This document shows positions 7,658 to 18,204 of a stretch of DNA of 64,000 nt, one piece after another. Made by a program: the position numbers and the translations under genes. Below the pieces are notes generated by a model. The model made no database searches and was not told the DNA's origin. It worked only from the letters and a program-made list of their open reading frames with translations. The stretch's first letter is position 1. Each line of letters begins with the position of its first letter. The stretch covers positions 434,001-498,000 of the forward strand of contig NZ_LXTQ01000001.1 of assembly GCF_001645185.1 (NCBI RefSeq), written 5' to 3'. The stretch is from Methylobacillus sp. MM3. Its GTDB lineage: Bacteria > Pseudomonadota > Gammaproteobacteria > Burkholderiales > Methylophilaceae.

Positions 7658-9628
7658 CTAATGCGAATTTTCCGGGCCTGACACGCGTGCCAGCCAGGCA
7701 TGCGCAGGCTCCGGCCTGGAAAAGAAATATCCCTGATGAATCACCTTGGCCCGGGCATTGAGAAAATCGGCCTGGGATTGGTTTTCCACTCCTTCTGCAA
7801 CGATTTTCAGCTTGAGATGGCTGGCGACGGAAAGTATCACTTCAACCAGCGCAGCATCGTCCGGGTCGTCCGGCGCATCCTGGACGAAAGTCTTGTCGAT
7901 CTTGAGTTCGTGGATCGGCAAGCGCTTGAGATAGGCCAGCGATGAATAGCCGGTACCGAAATCGTCAACCGAGAAATGAATGCCCAACGCGGCGAGCTCG
8001 GTCATTTTGGCGACGACATCGTTCATGTTATCGATCATCAGGCCTTCGGTGACTTCCAGCGTCAGGTGGCTGGGGTCCGCGCCGGTCAGTGTCAGCAGGT
8101 TGCGCAGAGATTGCACGAATCCGCGCTGGCGAAAGTGGCGCGGGCTGATGTTCACGGAAATTCGTATCGGCGTATTCATGATGGTTTCCATCGTCAGCAG
8201 CCGGCAAACCTGTTTCAGCATCCATCCGTCCAGGTCGATGATCAGGTCCGACTCCTCGGCAATCGGCACAAACGCAGCCGGTGTGATGAGGCCACGCACG
8301 GGATGCTGCCAGCGCACCAGCGCCTCGGCGCCAACGACGTTGCCGTCGGCATCAACCTGCGATTGCAGGTACACATGCAATTCGTCGGCACGTATGGCCT
8401 GGCGCAATTCACGCTCGATCTGGAAGCGCTGGCTTGCGATTTCCTCCATGTCGGTTTCGAAGAAGGCTGTCTGGTTACCCCCGCTTTTCTTGGCCCGATG
8501 CAATGCGGTATCCGCCCGGCGCAGGATATCGTCCGGGGCATCGTGTTCCAGCTCCGGGAACAAGGTCACACCCAGGCTGACGGTAATCGTGACATCCTCC
8601 ACGCCGCTGCTGAAAGGCTGCTTCATCGCATGGTGAATCTTATCGGCGACTACGTGCGCATGACGGCTGGCGGTATGTGCCGCAGTGTCCAGGTTTTGCA
8701 GAAGAATGGCGAACTCGTCTCCGGTCATTCGCGCCAGCGTATCGTCCTCGCGCAGGATACTCGCCAGGCGATCGGCGACCGATTTCAGCAAAAGGTCGCC
8801 CGCGGCGTGCCCCAAGGCATCGTTCAGCATTTTCAACCGGTCGATATTCAGAAAAATGATTGCACTCATACGCTTTTCGCGTCGCGTCAAGGTAAGAGTC
8901 TGTCCCAAGCGATCCATCAGCAGGAGACGGTTGGGCAATCCGGTGAGCGAATCATAATAAGCCAGCCGATGGACATTGGCTTCGGACTGCTTGCGTTCGG
9001 TGATGTCGAGCATGACCCCTTGCAGGTATAGCGCATTACCATCTTCATCGAAAACGGGCTGAGCCTCGTCGCTGAAATGCCGCCATTCCCCTTCCCTGGT
9101 TCGCAACCGGTATTCCGCTGAAAAAGAGCTGCCGTTACGGTGCGACTCGGCCAGTTGCTGCATCACAGGGGACCGATCTTCAGGATGGATCAACTTTTCC
9201 CACATACCCGGCGTATTCACCCATTCATCGGCTTCATAGCCCAGTTTGGCAACGCGCGGGCTGACATAGATAGTCTTGCTGTGCTTATCGATTCCGGCAC
9301 GATAAATGATGGCGGGGACCTGCTCGGTCAAGAGACGATAACTACGCTCGCTTTCGCGCTCGCTTAAGGATGCAACAAGAATCTTGTCGACCAGGCGGCG
9401 CACCAAGCCATAAAGCAACAGCGAGGTCACGCCGACAAACAGCCAGCCCTTGACCAGGCTGGCCCAAGTGATTTGCTCGGGAGTCCGGAATACCAGCTCG
9501 ACCGCCTTGTCGGAAAACAATATCCACAGCGCACCAAACGCAGCATAGACGATCACGAGCCTGAATACGCTGGGCGAGGAGCCAGCGGCGGTTGCGGTAG
9601 TCATGCTGACGGGCTGCGGCTCGGTCAT
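7658..9628 (-). CDS. PAS-GGDEF-EAL membrane protein, probable c-di-GMP phosphodiesterase with degenerate GGDEF
   Basis: The 656-residue protein has two N-terminal membrane helices (about 21-39 and 60-76), a PAS domain (about 95-212), GGDEF (about 220-385) and EAL (about 400-650). The cyclase site is damaged twice: the metal-binding Asp of the usual DxD is Asn (NIDRLK) and the signature reads TGDEF (302-306). The inhibitory RxxD (REDD, 293-296) is kept. The EAL site is complete: EAL 435-437, VNISPR, EVTEG, DDFGTGYSSL, LKIDKTF and AEGVE. It should therefore degrade c-di-GMP to pGpG, with GGDEF acting as a GTP or c-di-GMP sensor. It lies 131 bases downstream of chpA on the same strand. Confidence 0.92.
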   Translation of the reverse strand: MTEPQPVSMTTATAAGSSPSVFRLVIVYAAFGALWILFSDKAVELVFRTPEQITWASLVKGWLFVGVTSLLLYGLVRRLVDKILVASLSERESERSYRLLTEQVPAIIYRAGIDKHSKTIYVSPRVAKLGYEADEWVNTPGMWEKLIHPEDRSPVMQQLAESHRNGSSFSAEYRLRTREGEWRHFSDEAQPVFDEDGNALYLQGVMLDITERKQSEANVHRLAYYDSLTGLPNRLLLMDRLGQTLTLTRREKRMSAIIFLNIDRLKMLNDALGHAAGDLLLKSVADRLASILREDDTLARMTGDEFAILLQNLDTAAHTASRHAHVVADKIHHAMKQPFSSGVEDVTITVSLGVTLFPELEHDAPDDILRRADTALHRAKKSGGNQTAFFETDMEEIASQRFQIERELRQAIRADELHVYLQSQVDADGNVVGAEALVRWQHPVRGLITPAAFVPIAEESDLIIDLDGWMLKQVCRLLTMETIMNTPIRISVNISPRHFRQRGFVQSLRNLLTLTGADPSHLTLEVTEGLMIDNMNDVVAKMTELAALGIHFSVDDFGTGYSSLAYLKRLPIHELKIDKTFVQDAPDDPDDAALVEVILSVASHLKLKIVAEGVENQSQADFLNARAKVIHQGYFFSRPEPAHAWLARVSGPENSH

Positions 9629-9758
9629 TGGATCTTTCCGGATGCGAAAAGGAGGCAGTCTGGATAAGTATGCCTCAAAATACTATCCGATGCCGCCACC
9701 GCTGAGAACCGGCATTGCAGAGGCATCTGCCTCCGCGCAAGGACGAAGAGTTTTGAGC

Positions 9759-12700
9759 TTATCCCGAAGTAAGGCCCGTGATATGCGCGAGCAGTTCCTC
9801 TTCCTGATAAGGTTTACCGAGATAGACATTGACGCCGAGTTCTTCGGCATACTTGCGATGCTTGTCGGCCGTGCGCGAACTGATAACGATCAACGGAATA
9901 TGCGCCGTTCGCGGATTGCCCCGCACCGCACGGGACAACTCGAAGCCATCCATGCGCGGCATTTCGATATCCAGCAGTATCACTTCCGGCAATACCGACT
10001 CCAATTGCTGCAGTGCATCCACGCCGTCCTTGGCGGCCAGCGGGTGATAGCCTTCGCGTGTCAGCAAGCGCGAAATCACCTTGCGCATGGTGAGCGAATC
10101 GTCCACGACCATGATAGTCGGCAACTGCACGCTTTCAGCGGCTGTCGCCACTTCATGTACTTCGGCCGCCAGCGTTTCGCGGAAAGCCATGTGGATGGGA
10201 TTCAGCACCAGCATCACCTTGCCGTCGCCCATCACCGTGGCCCCGGCGATGCTGCCCATGCCAGCCAGTTGCGGGCCGATGTTCTTGACCACGATTTCGC
10301 GATTGCCGCGAATTTCATCGATGATCAGCGCGATTCGGCGCGCGCCGCTGCGCAGCAGCATTACCGGCGTATAGGCCTGCGGCTCGGGCTGGACCGGGCG
10401 GCCCAGCAGGTGCGACAGGTAATACAGGGGATATTGACGACCGCCCCAGCCGAACTGGCCTTGCTCCTGTATCGAAGCCAGCGCGCTGTGCTTGATCTTC
10501 TGCACCTGTTCCACCATCGGCGCGGGCAGCAAGAACTCTTCACTACCAACACGCACCAGCACGGTCTGATTGACCGCGAGCGTCAGCGGCAGGTAAATCG
10601 TGAACGTACAACCCTGGCCGGATTCGGAAGCGACTTCGATACGGCCGCCGAGTGCAGTGATATCGGCCCGCACCGCATCCAGGCCGACGCCCCGCCCCGA
10701 AACCTGGGTCACGTTGTCCGACGTGGAGAATCCGGGCTCGAAAATCAGCGATACCAGTTCAGACGGACTGCTCTCCTGCGTTCCGCCCAGCATGCCGAGA
10801 CTGGCCGCCTTGGCCTTGATCTTTTCGTAATCCAGTCCGCTGCCGTCATCGCTCAGCGAAAGGATGATTTCATTGCCCTCCTGCCGCGCCTGAATTTGCA
10901 CCTGGCCCATCCTGGGCTTTTTCAGGCTGGTGCGTTTTTTGGCGTCTTCCAGACCGTGGGCGATGGCATTTCGCAATAAATGCTCCAACGGCCCTACCAT
11001 TTTCTCGAGCACGCTGCGATCGATTTCCACCGACTCGCCCTTGATCTCCAGCTCAGCCGGTTTCTTGAGTTCCGCTGCGGTCTGACGAACGATGCGGTGC
11101 AAGCGCTCCGATACGTTCTCGAACCGCACCATGCGCGTCCGCATCAGGCCTTGCTGCAACTGCTTGGTCATGCGCGACTGCTCGTTCAGCGCCGCTTCGG
11201 TTTCGTTCAGGTTGATCATCAGGCCCTGCTGCACCGTTGCCACGTCGTGCACGCTCTCGGCCATCATGCGCGTCAGTTCCTGGAAGCGCGTATAACGGTC
11301 GAACTCCAGCGGATCGAAGGTTTCATGCGCTTCCTGCAATTGCGTCAAGCGCGACTGCATCTGCGTTTCGGCCTCGATTTCCGCCTCGCGCAACTGACTG
11401 CGCAGGCGGATTACGCTATCGGTCAACTCCAGCAAGGCACTCTTGAAGGTTTCCATCTGCCGCTCGATACGCGACCGCGCGATACTGACCTCGCCCGCCT
11501 CATTGACCAGGTGATCGATGGCTTCCGAACGCACGCGCATCATCGGCGTGACGGAAATGGTTTCGATCGCCTGCTCCGCGACTTCATGGTCGGCCTCCGC
11601 TTCGGCTACAGGCACGACCGCCGACGCCTCCGCGTGCTGGCGCAGCTCGTCCAGTTGATCGCTGATGCTGTCGTACTGCTTGAAGAATGCAGTAAAGCTG
11701 CGCGCGGTCGGCGCCCCCTTTTCCAGGGCTTTCAACACCTGCGTTTCGAGATCGTGCAAATCGTCGCCCATGCGCAACGCGCCCGCCATGCGCGCACTGC
11801 CCTTCAGCGTATGCAGTGCGCGCTGCAGCGCCTGCTGCGCATCCGCAACGCCGGGGCTGGCCTGCCATTCGCGCAACTGCCTGCCGACCAGAGGCATGAG
11901 TTCGTTGCACTCTTCGAGGAAGACTTCCAGCAACTGCTGATCGACGTTGCCTGCTTCCGCTCCATGAACGAAGGATGGCACGCTGTCGAGCACGTCGCCA
12001 GACGTCTTTGGTGTCGATTCGATATGTGTAGAGATGGGCTCCGGCTCGGCGAGGGCAACACTATCAGCAACCGCGATTTCGTCTGCCTGCGTTTCCATGG
12101 ATTGCGGTTCGACAGCCTGGGCTTTTGCTTCCGCCGCCTTGCGCAAGGCACTGCACAGCCATTTTGCCGCGATCGGCTGACGGTGGTTTTCCACTTTTTG
12201 CAGCATCGCCTGCAAGGCAAGCAAAGTCTGATCGAACAGATGCACTTCTTCCGGCGTCAATGCCTGATAGCGCGGGGCGATATCTTCTAGCCACGCTTCC
12301 AGCGCACCGCCCAGGTCGGAAATCGCCGTCAGACCGACCGTGCGCGACACGCCGCCTATGGTATGCGCCGGTCTCGCGACATCCGGAATCGGCGGCTCGG
12401 CTTGGGTCCGTGCGGCCTCCAGCATTTGCTGCAGCAAGGCGAGATTGGTTTTCGCTTCATTCAGGAAAATCTCGAACAACTGCCGATTCACCGTGTGCTT
12501 GCCGCCGATCACGACTATATCGTCGGCGGGCTTCTCTGCCGGCATTTCCGCTGCTGGCTCAATAACCGGCTCGGACGAAGTATCCGCGAGTTCATCACTC
12601 GTGACTTCCAGAGAAGGATGCAGCAATGCCTCGGCGCGAACTTTCCAAATACCTGGCGTCAATGCCACCGAGCCGTCGGTAAAGAGCTGCTTCACCCATT

Positions 12701-14759
12701 CCTGGAACTGCGCACTGACGCTGTCGATAAAGTCGAGCACTGGCACGGTAATGTCGCTGCGCGTTTCAAGCAGATGATTCAGCAATTGCTCAACCGACCA
12801 CGCCACATCGCCCATCGCTGTCAGCCCCACGGTACGACCGCTGCCCTTGAGCGTATGGAAAGCGCGACGCACCGTGATCAGAGCAGGTTGATCTTCAGGC
12901 TGCGCACGCAGTGTCTGCATGCAATTCACGATGGTTTCGTGTACCTCGCCCGCTTCGGCCAGATAAACCTCAAGCAACTCATCGTCGAGCGCACGATCGA
13001 CCACGATGTCCTGAGCGCTCGCTTGCTCATGCGAAACGGTTTCGGCAGCGGGTTGCGAAACCGCGGCCGCCATATCGTCCACGGCCGTTTGCAAACGCTC
13101 CGGTAGCGGATCGATGGCGCGACTGGCCTCAATATCGCCCTTTAGCAAGCGGTCAAGATAGAAACCCAGCGAGCTCAGACTTTCGGCGACAAGCTCGAAC
13201 TCTTCGATAGAGACTTGGGAAGAGGGCTGGGCAAAGCGCTCGACCAGCGCCTGGCAGCCATCGATCACCTTCGAGGCAACCAGCTGTTCCAGCATGCGGA
13301 ATGCGCCGCCGACTTGCTTGAACAAGGGAAGAACAGCCGTAAGCTCTGCACGTATTTCGGGGTCGCGGAAGAAATCGTCCAGCGTCTGTTCGATGCGCTG
13401 TAAATTTGCGCGGATTTCGTCTGCCACCTGCGCCAGTACCGCCAGCGTTTCATCCTGACTCGTCTCGGGCGCCGCATGGGTTTCAGGCACAGGTTCGGCA
13501 CCCGGCAGCATTGCCCGCATTGAAGCCGCCTGGCTGGCCGCGCCCTGCAATCCCTGGTCGAGCGACTTTCCGCTGGAGCCCAACACGCTTTCCAGCATGA
13601 GCAAGGTAGTGGCCATCTCGATGGAGAACAATGCATCCAACGGCCGTTCGGATCCTGTCAGACTCTCTGCGCAGGCATGTACATCGGCCAGCACCTGACG
13701 GAGTTCATCGCGGCTGCCCTCGGCCGCCGTCACCAGCGCCTGCGCTTTCTCCAGGAATATCGCCAGTTGCGACCGGTCGCCTGCCGACACCAGCATCCAG
13801 CAGTCCTTGAGATCGCTCAGGCCGGCGCGGACAGCACTGAATGCGTCGTCGGCCTGTTGATCGGATGCTCTGCCAATCGACACAGCTTCGTCATCTTCGT
13901 AATACTTTTCGAGTTCGAACACGCGCTTGATATCGCATAAGCGCTCGGACACGGGCGCAGTGATCGCTACGTAATACAAGGCATCGCGCAGCATGCGGCT
14001 GTTGGGCTTGGCATTGCCTTGCGCGAGATAATGTATCTGGCGTTCCAGTTGAAAGCAGAGCTGACGACTATTCTTGTCGAGCGCCAGCGCCCCTTGTGCA
14101 ATCGCTTCGAGCAAACCGACGGTCACCCACCACAGGGTTTTCTGCGACGGCAATGCCTGCGCGCGCTCCACCGCAAGCAGCGCGTCGCGCATGCCGAGAA
14201 TCAGGCTCTCGTCTTCCGGCGCGCGCAGCCATTGCACCAGCAGTTTGCGGTATTTCTGGCCTTGCTCGTTCAGGTAGGCGGGCAACTCCGTCCCTTCTGG
14301 AACGTAGGTCTCCAGATCGGCCGGAGCACTATTAAACAGGTCCGGGAAAAACAGCTCGCTTTCCTGAATGACTTCCGCGCCCAGGGCTTCCTGCATTGCC
14401 TTGAATTCGGGAAACAAACGCAGCGGGACATCGGGCGCCCCGTCTACCAGTGACTGGAGATATTGCAGCAAGGCACGCAAGGCGCGCGTCAGTACATCGA
14501 GATTTTCCGGACTGGCCGAAACCGAATGCTTCTCCAGCGCGGCGATATAAGTTTCGATTTCACCCGAAAAGCGCTGAACTCCGTCCAGCCCAACCATGGA
14601 AAGCGCGCCGCTCACCTGATGGACGTGAGTCAGGCAAAAGCGCAAGGGACTGGCATCGAATGGCGATGCCGCAAATTCGCCGGCCTTGCCCAGGGCCTGG
14701 TTCAAGGCCTGGTCGATTTCGTCTTTAACCCAGGTTAGCGGGCCAATATCAAAGTCCAT
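9759..14759 (-). CDS. chpA: Multi-Hpt hybrid chemotaxis kinase ChpA (PilL)
   Basis: This 1666-residue CheA-like hybrid kinase belongs to the type IV pilus chemosensory system. The N-terminal domain has a non-canonical Hpt-like helix (His in CLTHVHQVSGAL, about 45). Further Hpt domains carry FHTLKGSGRTVGL (His about 635), AHTIGGVSRTVGL (about 799) and LHTLKGSARMAG (about 982). Then come a dimerisation region, the ATPase with N-box HLLRNAIAHGLE (about 1261), a CheW-like domain and a C-terminal receiver with phospho-acceptor Asp in LLDIEMPRMDG (about 1594). ATG 14759 follows a GTG at 14765 and either may be used. It is the last gene of pilG-pilH-pilI-pilJ-chpA and should phosphorylate PilG and PilH to steer pilus extension and retraction. 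Confidence 0.95.
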   Translation of the reverse strand: MDFDIGPLTWVKDEIDQALNQALGKAGEFAASPFDASPLRFCLTHVHQVSGALSMVGLDGVQRFSGEIETYIAALEKHSVSASPENLDVLTRALRALLQYLQSLVDGAPDVPLRLFPEFKAMQEALGAEVIQESELFFPDLFNSAPADLETYVPEGTELPAYLNEQGQKYRKLLVQWLRAPEDESLILGMRDALLAVERAQALPSQKTLWWVTVGLLEAIAQGALALDKNSRQLCFQLERQIHYLAQGNAKPNSRMLRDALYYVAITAPVSERLCDIKRVFELEKYYEDDEAVSIGRASDQQADDAFSAVRAGLSDLKDCWMLVSAGDRSQLAIFLEKAQALVTAAEGSRDELRQVLADVHACAESLTGSERPLDALFSIEMATTLLMLESVLGSSGKSLDQGLQGAASQAASMRAMLPGAEPVPETHAAPETSQDETLAVLAQVADEIRANLQRIEQTLDDFFRDPEIRAELTAVLPLFKQVGGAFRMLEQLVASKVIDGCQALVERFAQPSSQVSIEEFELVAESLSSLGFYLDRLLKGDIEASRAIDPLPERLQTAVDDMAAAVSQPAAETVSHEQASAQDIVVDRALDDELLEVYLAEAGEVHETIVNCMQTLRAQPEDQPALITVRRAFHTLKGSGRTVGLTAMGDVAWSVEQLLNHLLETRSDITVPVLDFIDSVSAQFQEWVKQLFTDGSVALTPGIWKVRAEALLHPSLEVTSDELADTSSEPVIEPAAEMPAEKPADDIVVIGGKHTVNRQLFEIFLNEAKTNLALLQQMLEAARTQAEPPIPDVARPAHTIGGVSRTVGLTAISDLGGALEAWLEDIAPRYQALTPEEVHLFDQTLLALQAMLQKVENHRQPIAAKWLCSALRKAAEAKAQAVEPQSMETQADEIAVADSVALAEPEPISTHIESTPKTSGDVLDSVPSFVHGAEAGNVDQQLLEVFLEECNELMPLVGRQLREWQASPGVADAQQALQRALHTLKGSARMAGALRMGDDLHDLETQVLKALEKGAPTARSFTAFFKQYDSISDQLDELRQHAEASAVVPVAEAEADHEVAEQAIETISVTPMMRVRSEAIDHLVNEAGEVSIARSRIERQMETFKSALLELTDSVIRLRSQLREAEIEAETQMQSRLTQLQEAHETFDPLEFDRYTRFQELTRMMAESVHDVATVQQGLMINLNETEAALNEQSRMTKQLQQGLMRTRMVRFENVSERLHRIVRQTAAELKKPAELEIKGESVEIDRSVLEKMVGPLEHLLRNAIAHGLEDAKKRTSLKKPRMGQVQIQARQEGNEIILSLSDDGSGLDYEKIKAKAASLGMLGGTQESSPSELVSLIFEPGFSTSDNVTQVSGRGVGLDAVRADITALGGRIEVASESGQGCTFTIYLPLTLAVNQTVLVRVGSEEFLLPAPMVEQVQKIKHSALASIQEQGQFGWGGRQYPLYYLSHLLGRPVQPEPQAYTPVMLLRSGARRIALIIDEIRGNREIVVKNIGPQLAGMGSIAGATVMGDGKVMLVLNPIHMAFRETLAAEVHEVATAAESVQLPTIMVVDDSLTMRKVISRLLTREGYHPLAAKDGVDALQQLESVLPEVILLDIEMPRMDGFELSRAVRGNPRTAHIPLIVISSRTADKHRKYAEELGVNVYLGKPYQEEELLAHITGLTSG

Positions 14760-14783
14760 GGACACAATAGCGCGCGCTTATGA

Positions 14784-16460
14784 TCAGGAGAGCTTGAAGC
14801 CGGAAACAGACTCGCGCAGTTCTTCCGCGAGGCTGGCCAACTGACCGATGGAGCCAGCGGTTTGCCGGGTACCGGCGGTAGTTTGCGTGGTAATCGCCTG
14901 GATTTCCTGCATCAGTTGGGTCACTTTTTGTTCCATCGCGGTTTGTGCGGTTGTTGCTTGCGAAATCGAGGCGATCAACTGCGCCAGACTGGATGTCACC
15001 TCGCCGATTTCGTTCAGCGCCTGACCGGCCGCATCGGACAGTTTGGCACCTTCCACCACACCCTCGGTGCTGCGTTCCATCGCCGACACGGCATCGTTGG
15101 TATCCTGCTGAATAGTTTTCACAATGGCGCCGATCTGCTTGGTCGCTTCGGAGGAACGTTCGGCCAGACGCTGCACTTCCTCGGCCACCACCGTAAAGCC
15201 GCGGCCCGCTTCGCCCGCCGATGCCGCCTGAATCGCCGCGTTCAAGGCGAGGATGTTGGTCTGTTCGGTAATATCGGAAATCAGTTCAACGATTTCGCCA
15301 ATCTCCTGCGAGCTTTCGCCCAGCCGCTTGATTCGCTTGGAGGTTTCCTGGATCTGCGAGCGGATGTCGTTCATGCCGGCGATCGTGTTCTGCACTGCCA
15401 CCGCGCCCTGCGATGCCGCTTGCAGCGAGCGCTGCGCCACCTCGGCCGACTGACCGGCGTTGGCGGAAACTTCATGGATGGATTGCGCCATCTGCTGCAC
15501 AGCGGTGCCGGCTTCCTCGATCTGCTGCGACTGCTTCTGCGCCGCACCCTGAAGGCGCGTGGTCACGGCCTGTGCTTCGCCGGAGGCGACTGTCACCTGC
15601 TCGGTCGCCCGGTTGATCTCCTCGACCAGGGTACGCAGGCTGTCGATGGTGTAGTTAATGGAGTCCGCAATCGCACCGGTAATACTTTCCGTCACCTCCG
15701 CTGTAACGGTCAAGTCGCCGTCCGCGAGGTCGCCCATTTCATCCAGCAGCCGCAACACCGCTTCCTGGTTGCGCAGATTTTCTTCTTCCACCTTTTCGAA
15801 ATGCTGCTTTGCCAGTTTCACTTGCCGATTTCCCAGCATCACCATCATCACCGCGGCAATAATGATGAATACCACGGCCAGCACCAACCACACGTGGGCA
15901 AGCACATCGCCGCGCACCTCCTTGATCAGCATGTCCCCTTCCTGCGTCATGCGGTCGCTTGCAGCCGCAATATCAAGCGCGATCATTGCCAGATTCACGC
16001 CTGTGGCCGGGTTGGCAGCATCGAATCCGGTTTTGAGCTGGCCTTCGACTGCCTGCCACTGGACAGTCAGTTGCTTCAAGGGGGCATCCACACCGCCACC
16101 GTAACCGAACAAACCGCCTGCCTGCTGCAGCGCGGCAATCGCCTCTGCGGCCTTGGCCCGGTTTAGCTTGACCTGTTCCGTAGCCTTGGGCATGCCCAAA
16201 GCCACCATTTGCAGATCCTTGGCGATACTTTGTGCGCTGACCTGGACGCGGGCAATGTTTTCCAGATACGTGGCGTCGTGCTCCTTTTTCAGAACATTGA
16301 GAGTCAACGCAACCGCTATCAGCACGCCCAACAATAAAACCAGCAGCGGGCCACGGGCCGGCGTATCAGTGGAGGCGGCATGCGCGGCGCTGCTTCGAGA
16401 AAACAAGCCGCCTGCAATTTTTTGCCAGAAATTATTCAATACTGCCGTTTCCAACGCCAT
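14784..16460 (-). CDS. pilJ: Methyl-accepting chemoreceptor PilJ
   Basis: This 558-residue transmembrane receptor of the Chp system has a helix at about 37-58 ([20 protein letters not shown]), a helical periplasmic PilJ-type sensor, and a second helix at about 190-210. A HAMP-like linker and a long cytoplasmic coiled coil follow. The signalling hairpin tip [20 protein letters not shown] and the flanking [13 protein letters not shown] and [13 protein letters not shown] are clear. GGGGAA precedes the ATG at 16460. It is the fourth gene of the operon, 24 bases before chpA. In Pseudomonas, PilJ senses pilus contact or ligands and controls ChpA; that role is inferred here by homology and operon position. 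Confidence 0.95.
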   Translation of the reverse strand: MALETAVLNNFWQKIAGGLFSRSSAAHAASTDTPARGPLLVLLLGVLIAVALTLNVLKKEHDATYLENIARVQVSAQSIAKDLQMVALGMPKATEQVKLNRAKAAEAIAALQQAGGLFGYGGGVDAPLKQLTVQWQAVEGQLKTGFDAANPATGVNLAMIALDIAAASDRMTQEGDMLIKEVRGDVLAHVWLVLAVVFIIIAAVMMVMLGNRQVKLAKQHFEKVEEENLRNQEAVLRLLDEMGDLADGDLTVTAEVTESITGAIADSINYTIDSLRTLVEEINRATEQVTVASGEAQAVTTRLQGAAQKQSQQIEEAGTAVQQMAQSIHEVSANAGQSAEVAQRSLQAASQGAVAVQNTIAGMNDIRSQIQETSKRIKRLGESSQEIGEIVELISDITEQTNILALNAAIQAASAGEAGRGFTVVAEEVQRLAERSSEATKQIGAIVKTIQQDTNDAVSAMERSTEGVVEGAKLSDAAGQALNEIGEVTSSLAQLIASISQATTAQTAMEQKVTQLMQEIQAITTQTTAGTRQTAGSIGQLASLAEELRESVSGFKLS

Positions 16461-16515
16461 ATCATTCCCCTGATTCCGTATTGATTTGCCGATTACGATT
16501 GCGTGCCGATTGTCG

Positions 16516-17040
16516 CTAGCCCAGCCCGACCTTCATGAAGTCGGGCGATGCCAGCAATGTCTTGATGTCGATTTCCCGCCAGGTTTCGCCGGAGGCATCG
16601 CGGAATACGCGTCCGCCCAGCCAGCGGCCGGGCCTGCCCTCGTCTTCCATTTCCTGCATCTGATCCAGGGCACGAAGCCCAAGAATCGCGCTGACCAACA
16701 AGGCAGCATGGGCTTTGTATTTCTGATGCGTCAGCAGGATACGGCTGGCTACGGTGCCCGTCGTAGGCGTTTGTCCGGAAAACTGGGCAATATCGCTGAC
16801 ACCGTAAAGATTGCCGCGCACATTTGCCATACCGAGAAACCACGGTTTGCTCAGCGGCACCGGATGAATTTCCGGCACGGGCAGAACTTCACTCACATCC
16901 TGAAGGCCGACCAGCAGCAATTCGTTGCCTGCACGCACGCCAAGGCGGCTGCGCGTCCCAGCATCGGCAGACCGTGTCTGGTCCTTGATGCGCACCAGGA
17001 TGTCTTCCTGGTATTTCCGTAAATCGAGGTTTTTCGCCAT
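16516..17040 (-). CDS. pilI: CheW-like adaptor PilI
   Basis: This 174-residue CheW-domain protein couples PilJ to ChpA. It shows the CheW pattern [19 protein letters not shown], then [22 protein letters not shown], corresponding to the conserved G-x-x-N-x-R-G core. ATG 17040 ([14 protein letters not shown]) is used, since the open frame upstream overlaps pilH coding sequence. It lies between pilH and pilJ, with an 8-base gap to pilH. Its N-terminus is basic and it has no membrane segment, so it is cytoplasmic. Confidence 0.93.
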   Translation of the reverse strand: MAKNLDLRKYQEDILVRIKDQTRSADAGTRSRLGVRAGNELLLVGLQDVSEVLPVPEIHPVPLSKPWFLGMANVRGNLYGVSDIAQFSGQTPTTGTVASRILLTHQKYKAHAALLVSAILGLRALDQMQEMEDEGRPGRWLGGRVFRDASGETWREIDIKTLLASPDFMKVGLG

Positions 17041-17047
17041 GTGATTC

Positions 17048-17413
17048 TTAACCGAGTGCTGCGATCTTGGCCAGCAGATCGGCTTCCACGACCGGCTTGA
17101 TGACACATTCCCTGGCACCCTGGCGCAACGCCCACACGCGGTCGGTCAGTTGCTCCTTGCCGGTGCAGACGATGACCGGAATGTGTGCAGTCTCGGGGGC
17201 CTTGGTCAATGCGCGCGTAGTCTGGAATCCGTTCAGACCCGGCATGATGACGTCCATGATGACAAGGTCGGGAAGCTCGGTCTTGACGCGCTCCAACGCT
17301 TCCTCGCCCGATTCCGCCTGGCTGATGATGAAGCCGTTGCGGGTCAGCATTTCATTGAGATAGAAGCGGTCCGTTGCCGAGTCGTCCACGATCATGATTT
17401 TGGTAATGGGCAT
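17048..17413 (-). CDS. pilH: Response regulator PilH
   Basis: A single-domain CheY-like receiver of 121 residues. The acidic pocket is VDDSATDRF near the N-terminus, the phospho-acceptor Asp is in LVIMDVIMPGLNGFQ, the conserved Thr is in VIVCTGKEQ and the Lys in CVIKPV. It has no output domain. Placement directly after pilG and before pilI identifies it as PilH, which in twitching bacteria favours retraction or acts as a phosphate sink. The ATG at 17413 follows pilG by 20 bases. Confidence 0.94.
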   Translation of the reverse strand: MPITKIMIVDDSATDRFYLNEMLTRNGFIISQAESGEEALERVKTELPDLVIMDVIMPGLNGFQTTRALTKAPETAHIPVIVCTGKEQLTDRVWALRQGARECVIKPVVEADLLAKIAALG

Positions 17414-17433
17414 GTCGACACTTTCGTTTGCGT

Positions 17434-17823
17434 TTATCGGGTGGTGTGGCGTGTTACCGCATCCAGCAGGCTATCGGCGGTAAATGGTTTGGTAAGGTAT
17501 TCATCGGAACCGACCATGCGGCCCCTTGCGCGGTCGAACAGGCCGTCCTTGCTGGACAGCATGATGACGGGGGTAGTGCGGTAACGTTCGTTTTTCTTGA
17601 TGAGGGTGCAGGTCTGATAACCGTCCAGGCGGGGCATCATGATATCGACGAAGATCACGTCGGGCTGGTGATCCGTGATCTTGGACAATGCGTCGAAGCC
17701 GTCTTCCGCGAGTATGATCTCGCATCCGGCCTTGCCCAGAAATATCTCGGCGCTGCGGCGGATAGTGCTGCTGTCATCGATCACCATCACCTTGATGCCG
17801 GCGAGGCTGTTCGCCTTTTCCAC
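17434..17823 (-). CDS. pilG: Response regulator PilG
   Basis: A 129-residue single-domain receiver with VIDDSSTIRRSAEIFL at the N-terminus, phospho-acceptor Asp in VIFVDIMMPRLDGYQ, IMLSSKDG and EYLTKPF. It is the first gene of the pil-chp operon. Translation starts at a GTG (17821-17823), with GGGGAG six bases upstream. PilG is the CheY-like protein that promotes pilus extension and, in Pseudomonas, also raises cAMP. Here only the pilus-steering role can be assumed. The operon promoter must lie in the 381-base gap to the divergent FIST gene. Confidence 0.94.
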   Translation of the reverse strand: MEKANSLAGIKVMVIDDSSTIRRSAEIFLGKAGCEIILAEDGFDALSKITDHQPDVIFVDIMMPRLDGYQTCTLIKKNERYRTTPVIMLSSKDGLFDRARGRMVGSDEYLTKPFTADSLLDAVTRHTTR

Positions 17824-18204
17824 AGTAACTCCCCTTGTGTTTTCTTCTTGTCGAAACCACGCCGCCCATGCGATTGAGGCGGCAGCTTGGAATCCCCGTT
17901 TTGCGGTCCATTATGTCTTTGGTGCGCAAAATTATCCAGCGCCTTTCATCCCGAGTTTTCGGCCGCTCATCGTGACGTAGGCGTAGACCGGGCTAAAGTA
18001 CACGATTCATATTGCCCGGGCAATTCACTTGGGTTTAAACTCGCCGCAAGCCCGGCTCTATAACAAGGGCGCGTGAAATCACATTACGAATAACATTGCT
18101 CAAGCCATTGAATTTTTAGCGCTTCCTGCCGTCCTGATGACAGGCTCGCTGCGCCCTGAGATGGCTTTCGCCCGTTACTTTGACACACAATTGGAATCAC
18201 AGAC
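17824..18204. other. Intergenic region between divergent pilG operon and FIST gene
   Basis: These 381 bases separate two divergently transcribed units and must hold both promoters. I find no convincing coding frame (the minus-strand frame near 17970 ends after a dozen codons), no RNA gene and no strong hairpin. AT-rich patches lie near 18030-18060 and 18080-18115. No promoter hexamer pair close enough to the sigma-70 consensus was found to call one. Confidence 0.5.

Noticed and set aside
10980-12290. Plus-strand open frame of 436 codons opposite chpA
   Set aside because: Antisense to clearly coding Hpt domains; low-complexity Leu/Arg/His composition with no recognisable fold.
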